A stretch of DNA of 64,000 bases. Origin: Synechocystis sp. PCC 6714. Its GTDB lineage: Bacteria; Cyanobacteriota; Cyanobacteriia; Cyanobacteriales; Microcystaceae. The notes beneath the pieces are model-generated. The model did not search any database. It was not told the origin of the DNA and worked only from the letters and a program-made list of their open reading frames with translations. The position numbers were made by a program, and so were the translations under genes. The stretch covers positions 2,480,001 through 2,544,000 of the forward strand of contig NZ_CP007542.1 of the NCBI RefSeq assembly GCF_000478825.2, given 5' to 3'. Positions 10,653-18,701 of this stretch are shown here, piece after piece (the stretch's first letter is position 1; each line of letters opens with the position of its first letter).

Positions 10653-11277
10653 CGTAAACCTCCTGGATTTTCTCGAGGGCAGTGGCGGTGGCCACAATGG
10701 TGTCTGCAACGAGAACGTCGTAGATATTGAGGTTATCTGCCCGTAAAATTTTCAAATAGGGAATGTTGCGCCCAGAGAGAAAGACATTTTCTGGAATTTC
10801 GTCAAGGACCAGCAACACCCGTTTTTCCGGTTTTGCACCCCAGCGAGTCAATGCCGTGGCCAACTCTTTGGTTTTGGGTTGGCTGAACTGATCGCCAAAT
10901 GCTTCCACTACCACCATATGTTCTGCTCGGGAGGAGATCGCCGTCCTCAGAGCCAAACGACGTTCCTTGCGGTTCATTTTTTGGCTGTAATCCCGGGGTT
11001 TGGGTCCAAAGATCACACCACCACCCCGCCAGAGAGGAGAACGGATCGAACCAGCTCGGGCCCGACCAGTACCTTTTTGTTTCCAGGGTTTGCGGCCGCC
11101 CCCCCGCACTTCAGCTCGGGTTTTAGCGGAGGCGTTACCTTGGCGAGCATTATTTTGTTGCCGCACCAGGGCCCGGTGGACAATGTGGGCCGCATTTTCT
11201 TCCTTAGCAACCTTGAGAGTCAGAGAGGCATTGCCCACTTCTTCCCCCTGCCAGTTTTTTACAATACAATCAACCAT
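10645..11277 (-). CDS. rplD: 50S ribosomal protein L4
   Basis: A tunnel protein; in E. coli it is also the autogenous regulator of the S10 operon. The 210 residues contain [42 protein letters not shown], the extended loop typical of L4. ATG start. Its presence as second gene behind a long structured leader makes leader-based autoregulation worth considering, though nothing here proves it. Confidence 0.97.
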   Translation of the reverse strand: MVDCIVKNWQGEEVGNASLTLKVAKEENAAHIVHRALVRQQNNARQGNASAKTRAEVRGGGRKPWKQKGTGRARAGSIRSPLWRGGGVIFGPKPRDYSQKMNRKERRLALRTAISSRAEHMVVVEAFGDQFSQPKTKELATALTRWGAKPEKRVLLVLDEIPENVFLSGRNIPYLKILRADNLNIYDVLVADTIVATATALEKIQEVYGE

Positions 11278-11316
11278 AATTTTGTTCCTTCAGCAGTGAC
11301 GGATAGAAAAGGCAAC

Positions 11317-11958
11317 CTAGCCCCGACCAACGGTTTTCGCAGGAGTGATGTTCAACAAAGTACCGGGCTTACCGGGTAAGGCTCCTTTAATGATCAGCAG
11401 GTTCCGCTCCGCATCTACCCGCACCACTGTCAAACGGCGTACCGTAACCTGGGATGCCCCATACTGTCCCGCCATCCTTTTACCGGGGTAAACTCGACCG
11501 GGGGTAGTGCCTGCTCCTGTGGAACCGGGCAAACGGTGGTTTTTGGAACCGTGGGTCATGTTACCCCGTCGGAAGTTGTGGCGCTTTTGGTAACCAGCAA
11601 AACCCCGACCCATACTCTGGCCAGCTACGTCCACTAGATCTCCAGCTTGGAAAATATCCGCTGTGACCGCATCCCCCGGCTGTAGGCTGGGAGCTTCCGT
11701 CAAACGGTACTCCTTCAGATGGCGCACGGGGTCAGTGTCAGATTTCTTCAAATGTCCCAGCTCAGGCTTGGACAACGCCTTTTCTTTAACAGACAAGAAA
11801 CCGACTTGAATGGCGTTATAGCCGTCGGTGTCTTGGGTTTTCACCTGGGTGACCGGACAGGGACCCGCTTGGACCACTGTCACAGGAATGGAAATGCCGC
11901 TTTCTTGATCAAATATCTGGGTCATGCCCAGCTTTGTTCCTAAAATACCGATAGACAC
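11317..11958 (-). CDS. rplC: 50S ribosomal protein L3
   Basis: The first gene of this ribosomal cluster; an early assembly protein near the peptidyl transferase centre. The 213 residues start [18 protein letters not shown] and include the loop [32 protein letters not shown]. The start codon is GTG at 11958. rpsJ (S10), which precedes rplC in E. coli, is absent, as usual in cyanobacteria. Transcription probably begins near 12298. Confidence 0.97.
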   Translation of the reverse strand: MSIGILGTKLGMTQIFDQESGISIPVTVVQAGPCPVTQVKTQDTDGYNAIQVGFLSVKEKALSKPELGHLKKSDTDPVRHLKEYRLTEAPSLQPGDAVTADIFQAGDLVDVAGQSMGRGFAGYQKRHNFRRGNMTHGSKNHRLPGSTGAGTTPGRVYPGKRMAGQYGASQVTVRRLTVVRVDAERNLLIIKGALPGKPGTLLNITPAKTVGRG

Positions 11959-12298
11959 GGTAACCCTCTACCTAAATAAAAGTGTGAATATACAAGCAGA
12001 AAGGCTCCCCGGACATAAAGCGACGACCAGCGTTGAAAAACCCCTGGTCAGCGGCTTCACAGCCAGTGAATAACTAATTCAGTTACGTCGATGGAGCGTT
12101 TCAATCAAGCTTTGCTTGAGAGACCACCTTCGGCCCTAGCGGTAGGGAGAGTTAGTCCTACATAGGTGCAAAAGGAGGATGACCATGGTTCCTGATCGGA
12201 CTTAAAAACCGAAGCATTCAGTATCCGCAGGGGGTCTTAAAGAATAGCAGCTGAACGTTTTGATATTATTTCGATCTAATATCCAGTTTTGACCGCGA
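11959..12298 (-). promoter_or_regulatory. long structured 5' leader of the rplC ribosomal operon
   Basis: About 340 nt separate the inferred transcription start from the rplC GTG, and no convincing gene lies here. Read on the minus strand the leader holds several perfect hairpins: TCAAGC/GCTTGA with an AAA loop (12105-12119), CCCTA/TAGGG with a 4-nt loop (12132-12145), and GACCAG/CTGGTC (12025-12050). It also holds CCTCCTTTT, resembling the 3' end of 16S rRNA. Candidate cis-regulatory leader; function inferred only. Confidence 0.5.
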
Positions 12299-12304
12299 TT
12301 AACC

Positions 12305-12333
12305 ATCATAGCTCCAAAGGATCCTCGCGTCAA
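12305..12333 (-). promoter_or_regulatory. sigma70-type promoter for the rplC operon
   Basis: On the minus strand, TTGACG (12328-12333) and TATGAT (12305-12310) are separated by exactly 17 nt. This is the best -35/-10 pair between dps and rplC, and it points toward rplC. The predicted start is around 12298. Confidence 0.65.
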
Positions 12334-12480
12334 ATCCATAATTTAATTCGGCGATCGCCGTCAGGGGAAAGAAAACGGCAAAGGTTTAAATTAATATCTC
12401 CATACTTTACTTGAGGCGGGGAGAACTTTTTCTGAGTCTTGGTTAAAATGGGGCTGTTGAAACAATAGAGATTTTTGACT

Positions 12481-12951
12481 ATGACATCGATTAATATCGG
12501 CATTCCTGAGGCAGACCGCACCAAAATTGCCGAGTCCCTCAAAAAACTATTGGCGGACACCTACACCCTTTATCTGCAAACCCATAATTTCCATTGGAAT
12601 GTTACTGGCCCCCAGTTTCGGGAACTGCATCTCATGTTTGAGGAGCAATACACTGAGCTAGCCACTGCTGTTGACGACATTGCCGAGCGGATCCGTAGTT
12701 TGGATGTAATTGCCCCCGGCACCTACAAAGAATTTGGCCAACTCAGCTCTGTCAAGGAAGTGGATGGTATTCCCCCGAGTAAGGAGATGGTGGATATTTT
12801 GACCAAAGGCCACGAAACCATTGTTCAATCCTGCCGCAACGTACTGAAGTGCTCCCAGCCTGCTGACGATGAATCTACCACAGCCCTAGCCTCGGACCGG
12901 ATGCGGGTTCACGAGAAAACGGCCTGGATGCTACGGGCCATGAACAAATAA
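12481..12951 (+). CDS. dps: Dps-family ferritin-like protein (MrgA/DpsA type)
   Basis: Dps dodecamers oxidise and store iron and protect DNA during peroxide stress. From ATG 12481 the product has 156 residues. The inter-subunit ferroxidase ligands are visible: His38 followed by Trp39 (HNFHW), His50, Asp65 and Glu69. An in-frame TTG lies two codons upstream. The gene diverges from the ribosomal operon and shares its upstream region. In Synechocystis this protein is called MrgA. The end lies 18 nt from the convergent ycf21. Confidence 0.93.
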   Translation: MTSINIGIPEADRTKIAESLKKLLADTYTLYLQTHNFHWNVTGPQFRELHLMFEEQYTELATAVDDIAERIRSLDVIAPGTYKEFGQLSSVKEVDGIPPSKEMVDILTKGHETIVQSCRNVLKCSQPADDESTTALASDRMRVHEKTAWMLRAMNK

Positions 12952-12969
12952 GTTAGTTCTAGTCTGCCC

Positions 12970-13575
12970 CTAAAATCGTGGTTTGGGCAATTTACCCAGG
13001 TAGCGGGACAGATAGGGGGAAAAAACCTCATAAATTAGGGTAAGGGGTTTCCGGTCATGCCAAAAAAGGTAATGGCGACCCCAAAAAGGCCCTTCTTGCT
13101 GGAAGGCTTTGCCCAGCGCGTTGCTATGGCCACAATAAATTCCCTGGATGTCCCGGTACAGTTCCGTGTGCAAACGAGATAGGCTATCCCAGATGGGTAA
13201 ATTGCGGTTTTGCAGATATTCGTCCACATGGCTGGCATCCCACCAGGAAACGGCATAGGCTAATCTTTGCCCCGATTGGGTTCTCAGCCATACCTGGCGC
13301 CTTAAATGGGGACTGGGCACGGTGTTAATTTGGGGGGGCGCCCCTTCTTGCCTGGGTTCCACCAAAGACATGTCCACCACGTCCACTTCTGTCTTTTCCC
13401 CAGTGAGCAGTTGTAAATGGCGGGTGGGGGAACCATCCCCAAGGATAAGAATTTGCCAGGGAGGGGGGAGAATGCTGTGGGGCAAACCACGCCTAACGTC
13501 ATGTTGATCCCCTTGCCATAATAAATCCAGTGAATGCCAAGCAAGGGAAGGGGAAACGGCTGGAGAAAGGTTCAA
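12970..13575 (-). CDS. ycf21: chorismate pyruvate-lyase (Ycf21/DUF98 family)
   Basis: Removes pyruvate from chorismate to give 4-hydroxybenzoate, the head group for plastoquinone in cyanobacteria. The 201-residue protein shows the family features: a basic LRRQVWLRT segment, AVSWWDASHVDEYLQNRNLPIWDSLSRLHTELYRDI, and the final FWHDRKPLTLIYEVFSPYLSRYLG. No in-frame ATG or GTG exists near the N terminus, so TTG at 13575 is the likely start; it lies only 12 nt from the divergent gene at 13588. Assignment is by family recognition; the activity itself is inferred. Confidence 0.85.
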   Translation of the reverse strand: MNLSPAVSPSLAWHSLDLLWQGDQHDVRRGLPHSILPPPWQILILGDGSPTRHLQLLTGEKTEVDVVDMSLVEPRQEGAPPQINTVPSPHLRRQVWLRTQSGQRLAYAVSWWDASHVDEYLQNRNLPIWDSLSRLHTELYRDIQGIYCGHSNALGKAFQQEGPFWGRHYLFWHDRKPLTLIYEVFSPYLSRYLGKLPKPRF

Positions 13576-13587
13576 GGGGAGTTGCCT

Positions 13588-14748
13588 ATGCGTTACAAAA
13601 CTTTACATTTACCCGACTTTTTTGATGATAACAAACTCAAGCCACGGCGGTGGGCTTTGTTGTCCCTGGCGATCGCCGTTTTTGTTTGGGTAGTCATCGG
13701 TTCCGGGTTAACTTCTCCCAATGGTTTACCGCAAAGGGCCCAAGCATCGGCGGGGCAGAGGGATCTGCGGATTGTGGTGATCAGTGACCTCAACAGCGCC
13801 TATGGTTCCACTAGCTACGAGCCAGAAGTACACCAAGCATTGCAACTCATTCCCAGTTTGCAACCGGATCTTGTTCTCTGTAGTGGGGACATGGTGGCGG
13901 GCCAGAGTCCCAAGTTGACCAATGCCCAAATCCAAGCTATGTGGAATGCCTTTGACCAGGTGGTGGCTCAGCCCCTGCGACGGGCCCAGATTCCCTTTGG
14001 TTTCACCTTGGGGAACCATGATGCTTCCGGTGCTTTGGATCAAAACCGTCGTTTTCGCTTTCAAAATGAACGGGATTTAGCGGCTAGTTATTGGCGCAAT
14101 CCAGCCCATAATCCGGGCATAACTTTCCTGGATAAAAGTGATTTCCCTTTTTATTACACTTTCACTCAGAATGATGTTTTTTTCATAGTTTGGGATGGCT
14201 CCACCCACCAGATTCCCCCGGAGAAATTAGCTTGGGTGGAACGGGCCTTAGCCAGTACTCCTTCCCAAAATGCTAAGTTACGGCTGGCGATCGGTCATTT
14301 ACCCCTCTATGGTGTGGCGGAAGGTCGCAACAAACCGGGGGAAGTGATGGCCAATGGGGAAAATTTGCGGGCTTTGTTGGAAAAATACCAAGTCCATACC
14401 TATGTCAGCGGCCATCAACACGCCTATTATCCTGGCCGTCGAGGAAGTTTAGAATTGCTGCACACTGGCATTTTGGGAGCTGGCCCCAGAGCTCTAATTG
14501 GCCAAGAACGGCGATCGCCCAAGACATTGACCATATTGGATTTTACCTTTGACCAGCCGGATAAGGTGAAATATACTACCTATGATATGAAGGATTTGAA
14601 TCCTGTGGAAACAGCATCCCTGCCCCGTTTTCTTTTGGGCCAGAATGGCCGGGTGATGCGTCGGGATCTCAGGGAAACGGATTTAACCCCGGGGGAACAG
14701 CAACTCTGTATGAATAGTTTAGGGGCGTCCCTTTGCAAGGCAAACTGA
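13588..14748 (+). CDS. membrane-anchored or exported calcineurin-like metallophosphoesterase
   Basis: 386 residues from ATG 13588 with a GGGGAG element upstream. An N-terminal hydrophobic segment (about residues 23-42, WALLSLAIAVFVWVVIGSGL) suggests a signal anchor, placing the catalytic domain outside the cytoplasm. Phosphoesterase motifs in order are VVISDLN, GDMV, GNHD, GHLP and GHQH. Motif I normally reads D-x-H; here it is D-L-N, so one metal ligand is altered. The substrate is unknown. It is divergent from ycf21 with only 12 nt between starts. Confidence 0.8.
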   Translation: MRYKTLHLPDFFDDNKLKPRRWALLSLAIAVFVWVVIGSGLTSPNGLPQRAQASAGQRDLRIVVISDLNSAYGSTSYEPEVHQALQLIPSLQPDLVLCSGDMVAGQSPKLTNAQIQAMWNAFDQVVAQPLRRAQIPFGFTLGNHDASGALDQNRRFRFQNERDLAASYWRNPAHNPGITFLDKSDFPFYYTFTQNDVFFIVWDGSTHQIPPEKLAWVERALASTPSQNAKLRLAIGHLPLYGVAEGRNKPGEVMANGENLRALLEKYQVHTYVSGHQHAYYPGRRGSLELLHTGILGAGPRALIGQERRSPKTLTILDFTFDQPDKVKYTTYDMKDLNPVETASLPRFLLGQNGRVMRRDLRETDLTPGEQQLCMNSLGASLCKAN

Positions 14749-14998
14749 AAAAGTATCCTCCGTCAGATTTTTGGCTTGATTGTTGGACTGGGACTTAATC
14801 AGGGTCAGTGTCTATTATTGGTGGCGGTGAGTGGGGCAGAAGCCATGGGAGAAAGATTAAAATTTTGTTAAAATCTAGATTCCTCAATCTTTTCTGACTA
14901 CGGTGCCACGGCGATCGCCAGGGATTTTTCTCGGGTAGATCTGGTATCTGTGTTTTGATTACTCCGCTTTTTTTAATATATGATCTGCTCCTTGCACC

Positions 14999-15586
14999 AT
15001 GAAACCCCCCAATTACAACGCGCTGCTACTAGTAGATGGCTACAACATCATTGGCCAATGGCATTACCTTAAGCAGACCCGCGAACGCTTTGGCTTAGAG
15101 ATGGCCCGCCAAACCCTAATTGACGAACTAATCAGTTACAGTAGTCACCAAGGGTACCAAACCCAAGTGGTTTTCGATGCTCAGTATCAACAGAGCCCTG
15201 CTAGTCAGGAGCACCCCAGCCCCCACCTTTCCATTCACTACACCGCTTGGCTCCAGACCGCCGACACATTTATTGAAAAGCGTTGCGCCCATTATTGTCG
15301 CCACAGTTACGAATATCCAGGGCGAGTGATCGTGGCCACCTCCGACCGGGCCCAGCAATTGACCGTGGTGGGTTACGGTGCCGAATGGATGTCAGCCCAT
15401 CTCCTCGCCCAAGAGGTGGACCAGAGTCGGTCCCAAATGCGTCAACAGGCCAAACATCACGGCAAAAAGAGCCAACGGCGATCGCCAAAGGGCAAACCGT
15501 TGGGGGAAAAACAGCGGGGTTGGGTCAGCAAATTAGACCCATCGGTGCGGGAAAAACTCAGTCAATGGCGTCACGGTTCGGATTAG
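14999..15586 (+). CDS. NYN-domain (YacP/Rae1-like) ribonuclease
   Basis: 195 residues with ATG start. The N-terminal half has the PIN/NYN pattern: LLVDGYNIIGQW (first acidic residue), VVFDAQYQ, TADTFIEKRC and VIVATSDRAQQ. The C-terminal third is basic (KHHGKKSQRRSPKGK) and may bind RNA. Bacillus YacP/Rae1 is a ribosome-associated endoribonuclease; that role here is inferred. A 250-nt spacer upstream contains an AT-rich stretch near 14860-14880 but no clear gene. Confidence 0.75.
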   Translation: MKPPNYNALLLVDGYNIIGQWHYLKQTRERFGLEMARQTLIDELISYSSHQGYQTQVVFDAQYQQSPASQEHPSPHLSIHYTAWLQTADTFIEKRCAHYCRHSYEYPGRVIVATSDRAQQLTVVGYGAEWMSAHLLAQEVDQSRSQMRQQAKHHGKKSQRRSPKGKPLGEKQRGWVSKLDPSVREKLSQWRHGSD

Positions 15587-15694
15587 GTTTTTGATCTCAT
15601 CTGTGGCCCCGTTCCATCAAGGATGGGGAACTTCGCAACATCTTGGTTAAAATAACTGATAATCTTCTCCACTCCTTATCCCCCCCGAAGCACC

Positions 15695-16198
15695 TTGGTT
15701 AACTTGACTCCTCCCCGTAAGGCCAGCCACTGGCGCCTGTGGCAAAGACAACTCCGCTATTTGTACGTCAAGTTACTACGGCTACAAAGTACTCCCCATG
15801 CCTTGGCCCGGGGCCTAGCGGTGGGCTCCTTTGCGGGGATGTTTCCCTTTTTTGGTTTGCAAACGGCGATCGCCTTGGTGTTGGCTATTCCCCTGCGGGG
15901 CAATAAAATTGTGGCGGCCGGTGCCACTTGGATTAGCAATCCTTTTACCTATGTGCCCATCTATTGGTTTAACTACCGCCTAGGGCTTTTACTGTTGCAA
16001 CGGGAAGGTATTCCCTTTAGTGAGTTGGACTGGCAGTCGGCGGAATTATTGAAATATGGTGGGGATGCGGCGATCGCCCTGTTGCTGGGTTCTCTGGTAG
16101 CCGGGGTTGTGGTGGGATTAGGCGCCTATATTTTTGGTGTAAGAAGTTTCACCTGGTTATCATTGAGGAAACAGAAATCGAGAATTCCCAGAAGATAG
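15695..16198 (+). CDS. DUF2062 membrane protein
   Basis: 167 residues with the DUF2062 pattern: HALARGLAVGSFAGMFPFFGLQTAIALVLAIPLRGNK, then WISNPFTYVPIYWFNYRLG, and a C-terminal hydrophobic stretch (ALLLGSLVAGVVVGLGAYIFG). Two to three membrane segments. No ATG is available near the start, so TTG 15695 is used provisionally. Function unknown. It is same-strand with, and about 108 nt after, the NYN gene. Confidence 0.7.
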   Translation: MVNLTPPRKASHWRLWQRQLRYLYVKLLRLQSTPHALARGLAVGSFAGMFPFFGLQTAIALVLAIPLRGNKIVAAGATWISNPFTYVPIYWFNYRLGLLLLQREGIPFSELDWQSAELLKYGGDAAIALLLGSLVAGVVVGLGAYIFGVRSFTWLSLRKQKSRIPRR

Positions 16199-16212
16199 TG
16201 ACTTGTTTGGCA

Positions 16213-17133
16213 TCAAACTCCATCAGTGCGGTACACCAACTTTTGCCAGGCTAGGCGAGCCGCACCGATCATGCCAGCTCGATTGCCCAACTGGGCCACT
16301 AGAAGTTTAAGACCGCGCCGGGAAGGGAACAGTACCCTTTCTTCAATCTCCGAAGTCATAGAGGGGAAAAAGTAGTTAGCACTGGCGCTTAACCCTCCCC
16401 CGATGATCACCGCCTCTGGGGTTAGTACATAGATCAAGTTAGCAATGCCCATGCCCAACCGCTGGCCAAACCTCTCCCAATAGGCGATCGCCTCCGCATC
16501 TCCTTTTTCCGCCAGTTCGGCTAGTTCCAATCCGGTCAGATTCAGTTCCCGCCGCAGAGTTTGGGCCGAAGCGTGTTGTTCCAGAGAACCCCGGTTACCA
16601 CTGTTACAGGGGTAGCCCTCCGTTTCGATGGAAATTAAGCCCAATTCCCCTCCAGCGCCGTGGGGCCCAGTGAATAATTTACCGTTTAAAAACACTGCCC
16701 CCCCCACACCAGTGCCAAGGGTAAGCAAAATAAAATTACGGTAATCCCGCCCTGCCCCCAGCCAAGCTTCACCTAGGCCAGCACAATTAGCATCATTCTC
16801 CAACACCGTCGGTAACTGTCCATGGTCTTCCAGCCAATCTGCCAGGGGAATATCATGCCATTGGGGCAAATTGATGGCCAACTGGGCAATTCTACCCGTT
16901 GCATCTGCTGGCCCTGGCATCCCCACTCCGATCGCCACACAGGCAGGATTTTTTAACAGGTCAATGCCGTGGGCTAGTTGGGCATACACTGCTTTGGGCA
17001 AAGCCGGTTGAGGTGTGGGTAAAACCAAAGATTCGATGCAATCTCCATTAGCCAAAAAACGGCCAAACTTAATAGAGGAGCCGCCAACGTCAATGCCGAT
17101 GACTTCACGGTGGGTGGGGGAAGGGGAACTCAT
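16213..17133 (-). CDS. ROK-family sugar kinase, probable glucokinase
   Basis: 306 residues from ATG 17133. Visible are the phosphate-1 motif VIGIDVGGSSIKFG, the catalytic Asp in ENDANCAGLGE, the phosphate-2 loop LTLGTGVGGAVFLNGK and the GPHGAGGELG histidine. The usual ROK zinc motif CxCGxxGC is degraded to CNSGNRGSLE, keeping one cysteine. Phosphorylation of glucose is the commonest role for cyanobacterial members but is not proven here. A further start is open at 17178. Confidence 0.8.
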   Translation of the reverse strand: MSSPSPTHREVIGIDVGGSSIKFGRFLANGDCIESLVLPTPQPALPKAVYAQLAHGIDLLKNPACVAIGVGMPGPADATGRIAQLAINLPQWHDIPLADWLEDHGQLPTVLENDANCAGLGEAWLGAGRDYRNFILLTLGTGVGGAVFLNGKLFTGPHGAGGELGLISIETEGYPCNSGNRGSLEQHASAQTLRRELNLTGLELAELAEKGDAEAIAYWERFGQRLGMGIANLIYVLTPEAVIIGGGLSASANYFFPSMTSEIEERVLFPSRRGLKLLVAQLGNRAGMIGAARLAWQKLVYRTDGV

Positions 17134-17296
17134 GCCATTAATGAAAAATTTGGAAAAGCTTACTGACGAAGAAGACAATCTGTTTCACTGCATCCAAGTC
17201 CGACTGCAGAATTGGGACTATCTCCTCAACAATTTCTCAACCCAAGCCAATCCCATTGGGTCAGTGTTGATGGACCAAATTAAAGTTAATCCATAA
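17132..17296 (+). CDS. possible small protein, 54 residues (uncertain)
   Basis: An open frame divergent from the ROK kinase, beginning at ATG 17132 (or ATG 17141) with AAGGGG about 5 nt before the first. The product is acidic near its start (LEKLTDEEDNLFH) and has a mixed, protein-like composition (VRLQNWDYLLNNFS). The start codons of the two genes overlap on opposite strands. No family recognised. It may be real or chance. Confidence 0.35.
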   Translation: MPLMKNLEKLTDEEDNLFHCIQVRLQNWDYLLNNFSTQANPIGSVLMDQIKVNP

Positions 17297-17313
17297 CAGG
17301 AGCAGGTATGCAA

Positions 17314-18132
17314 TTAACGACTTTGGGACCCGTGCTTGGCACGTACATCATTGTGCCATCCCGCTGGGAAATTTACTGTGTTCCTGGCAAAGGGCCAAAA
17401 AAGCTGTTGCCACAAAGTTAGACTAAGTTTAATACCCATAGGTTGTAAATCATTGAATTGATTCATTGTTTGGGGCAATATGTCTTCCAAATAGGTGCCA
17501 TGGAGTTTATCCCAAAGTTTTAAGTTAGCACCAAAATTTCTCCCCCCAGCTTGTTGATGATGTAGGTTATGATCCTGGGGTAAAACTAGCCAGCTACTGA
17601 GGCAAAGGTGTAACCAACAATTTCTATTAATGGTTAAAGAGCTATGGCGCCACAAATCTAGTAAATAGGTGCAACTAAGGGCAAAAATGTAGCCTCTAGG
17701 ATCCTCTAAAAAATAAATTATTAGGCTATTTAGCCAAACATAAGGCAAAAACAAACTAGACCAAAGGGTGTTCCGGGCACAGCTGACCAAATCCATCTGA
17801 CTAATGGTGTGATGGACTTGATGAATAGGAAATAAAAATTCGCTATGTAGTGCTCGATGAACCCAATAGTAAATATAATCAACCACAATAAACCCGAATA
17901 AAAATCCTCCCCCATTGGATAAGCTCCAGCCGTGATGCCAGTGGGGAAAAATAAGAGAGTAAAAATTAATCACCAATAAGAATTGCAGAAGGGGAATTAT
18001 GGCACCTTGCATAGCTAAACCTGCACCGTCTAACAACCAATCTTGCCAAGGCTTACTAGCCAAAAACATTCTTTGTTTAGATTGCAGTAAACTGAAGGCA
18101 AAAAATAACCAAAAACTGATTAGTGACGCCAT
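17314..18132 (-). CDS. membrane fatty-acid hydroxylase / sterol-desaturase superfamily protein
   Basis: 272 residues with several hydrophobic segments and the eight-histidine di-iron pattern: HRALH, HQVHH and HNLHH in the expected order (about residues 90-190). Such proteins hydroxylate or desaturate lipids or carotenoids using O2. The exact substrate cannot be told from sequence. ATG start at 18132. The gene is more AT-rich than its neighbours. Its 3' end is 17 nt from the possible small ORF ending at 17296. Confidence 0.8.
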   Translation of the reverse strand: MASLISFWLFFAFSLLQSKQRMFLASKPWQDWLLDGAGLAMQGAIIPLLQFLLVINFYSLIFPHWHHGWSLSNGGGFLFGFIVVDYIYYWVHRALHSEFLFPIHQVHHTISQMDLVSCARNTLWSSLFLPYVWLNSLIIYFLEDPRGYIFALSCTYLLDLWRHSSLTINRNCWLHLCLSSWLVLPQDHNLHHQQAGGRNFGANLKLWDKLHGTYLEDILPQTMNQFNDLQPMGIKLSLTLWQQLFWPFARNTVNFPAGWHNDVRAKHGSQSR

Positions 18133-18181
18133 TGGCTAAACTCGGATTTTATATCGCTTCAATAACTATATTAATTTTGTT

Positions 18182-18276
18182 TATAGTCAATTCAAATAAG
18201 ATTGAGACGACTAAGGTCTTTACCAAAGACGCTTTTAGCTTTAGTAGGTGTCTTACTTTCAATTAAATCAACTATA
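18182..18276. mobile_element. 95-bp MITE-like element, copy 1
   Basis: Begins TATAGTC and ends ACTATA, with imperfect terminal inverted repeats of about 35 bp. A second element of exactly the same length and similar ends lies at 25400-25494; the first 40 bp agree at roughly 80%. It is non-coding and sits between the hydroxylase start and ycf20. TA at both ends suggests mobilisation by an IS630/Tc1-mariner-type transposase. Confidence 0.6.
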
Positions 18277-18290
18277 TAATGGATTTGGAC

Positions 18291-18620
18291 TTAAGAACCT
18301 AGTTTGAAAGCTTCCAGAAATAGACTGTAGGAAACTCCCATTTTAAAAATATTTAATATATCAGCCCGTAATTCCCCCATTTTGCCTCCCCGGCGATAAA
18401 ACCAGCGGTTTATAAATTCACAAAAAAGCAGAACAAAGGCGGCACAAACGACGTCCCATTGGGCATTTTGACCAGCGGTAGTGGCCACGGCTGTCCCAAC
18501 AAAAAAGCCGAATAAAAAGGCTAATAAACTGAGGGAAATGCGCCGCCAGGGATTACTAAAAAATTGGGAAAGTTGCTGGCCGCGGACTTCAACAATGGTA
18601 TTTAATCGGGTGCGCTGCAT
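18291..18620 (-). CDS. ycf20: Ycf20-like protein (DUF565)
   Basis: 109 residues. The family core is clear: NPWRRISLSLLAFLFGFFVGTAVATTAGQNAQWDVVCAAFVLLFCEFINRWFYRR, with two hydrophobic stretches. The plastid and green-algal relatives affect non-photochemical quenching; the cyanobacterial role is not settled. ATG start at 18620. Divergent from the Z-ISO-like gene with an 81-nt gap. Confidence 0.85.
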   Translation of the reverse strand: MQRTRLNTIVEVRGQQLSQFFSNPWRRISLSLLAFLFGFFVGTAVATTAGQNAQWDVVCAAFVLLFCEFINRWFYRRGGKMGELRADILNIFKMGVSYSLFLEAFKLGS

Positions 18621-18701
18621 AGGAAATTACCTGGGGGAAAGACAGGGCAGAAACAGCAATGGCCAATTCTAGGCCGTCTTTGACCATGGGGATGTGGCAA
18701 A

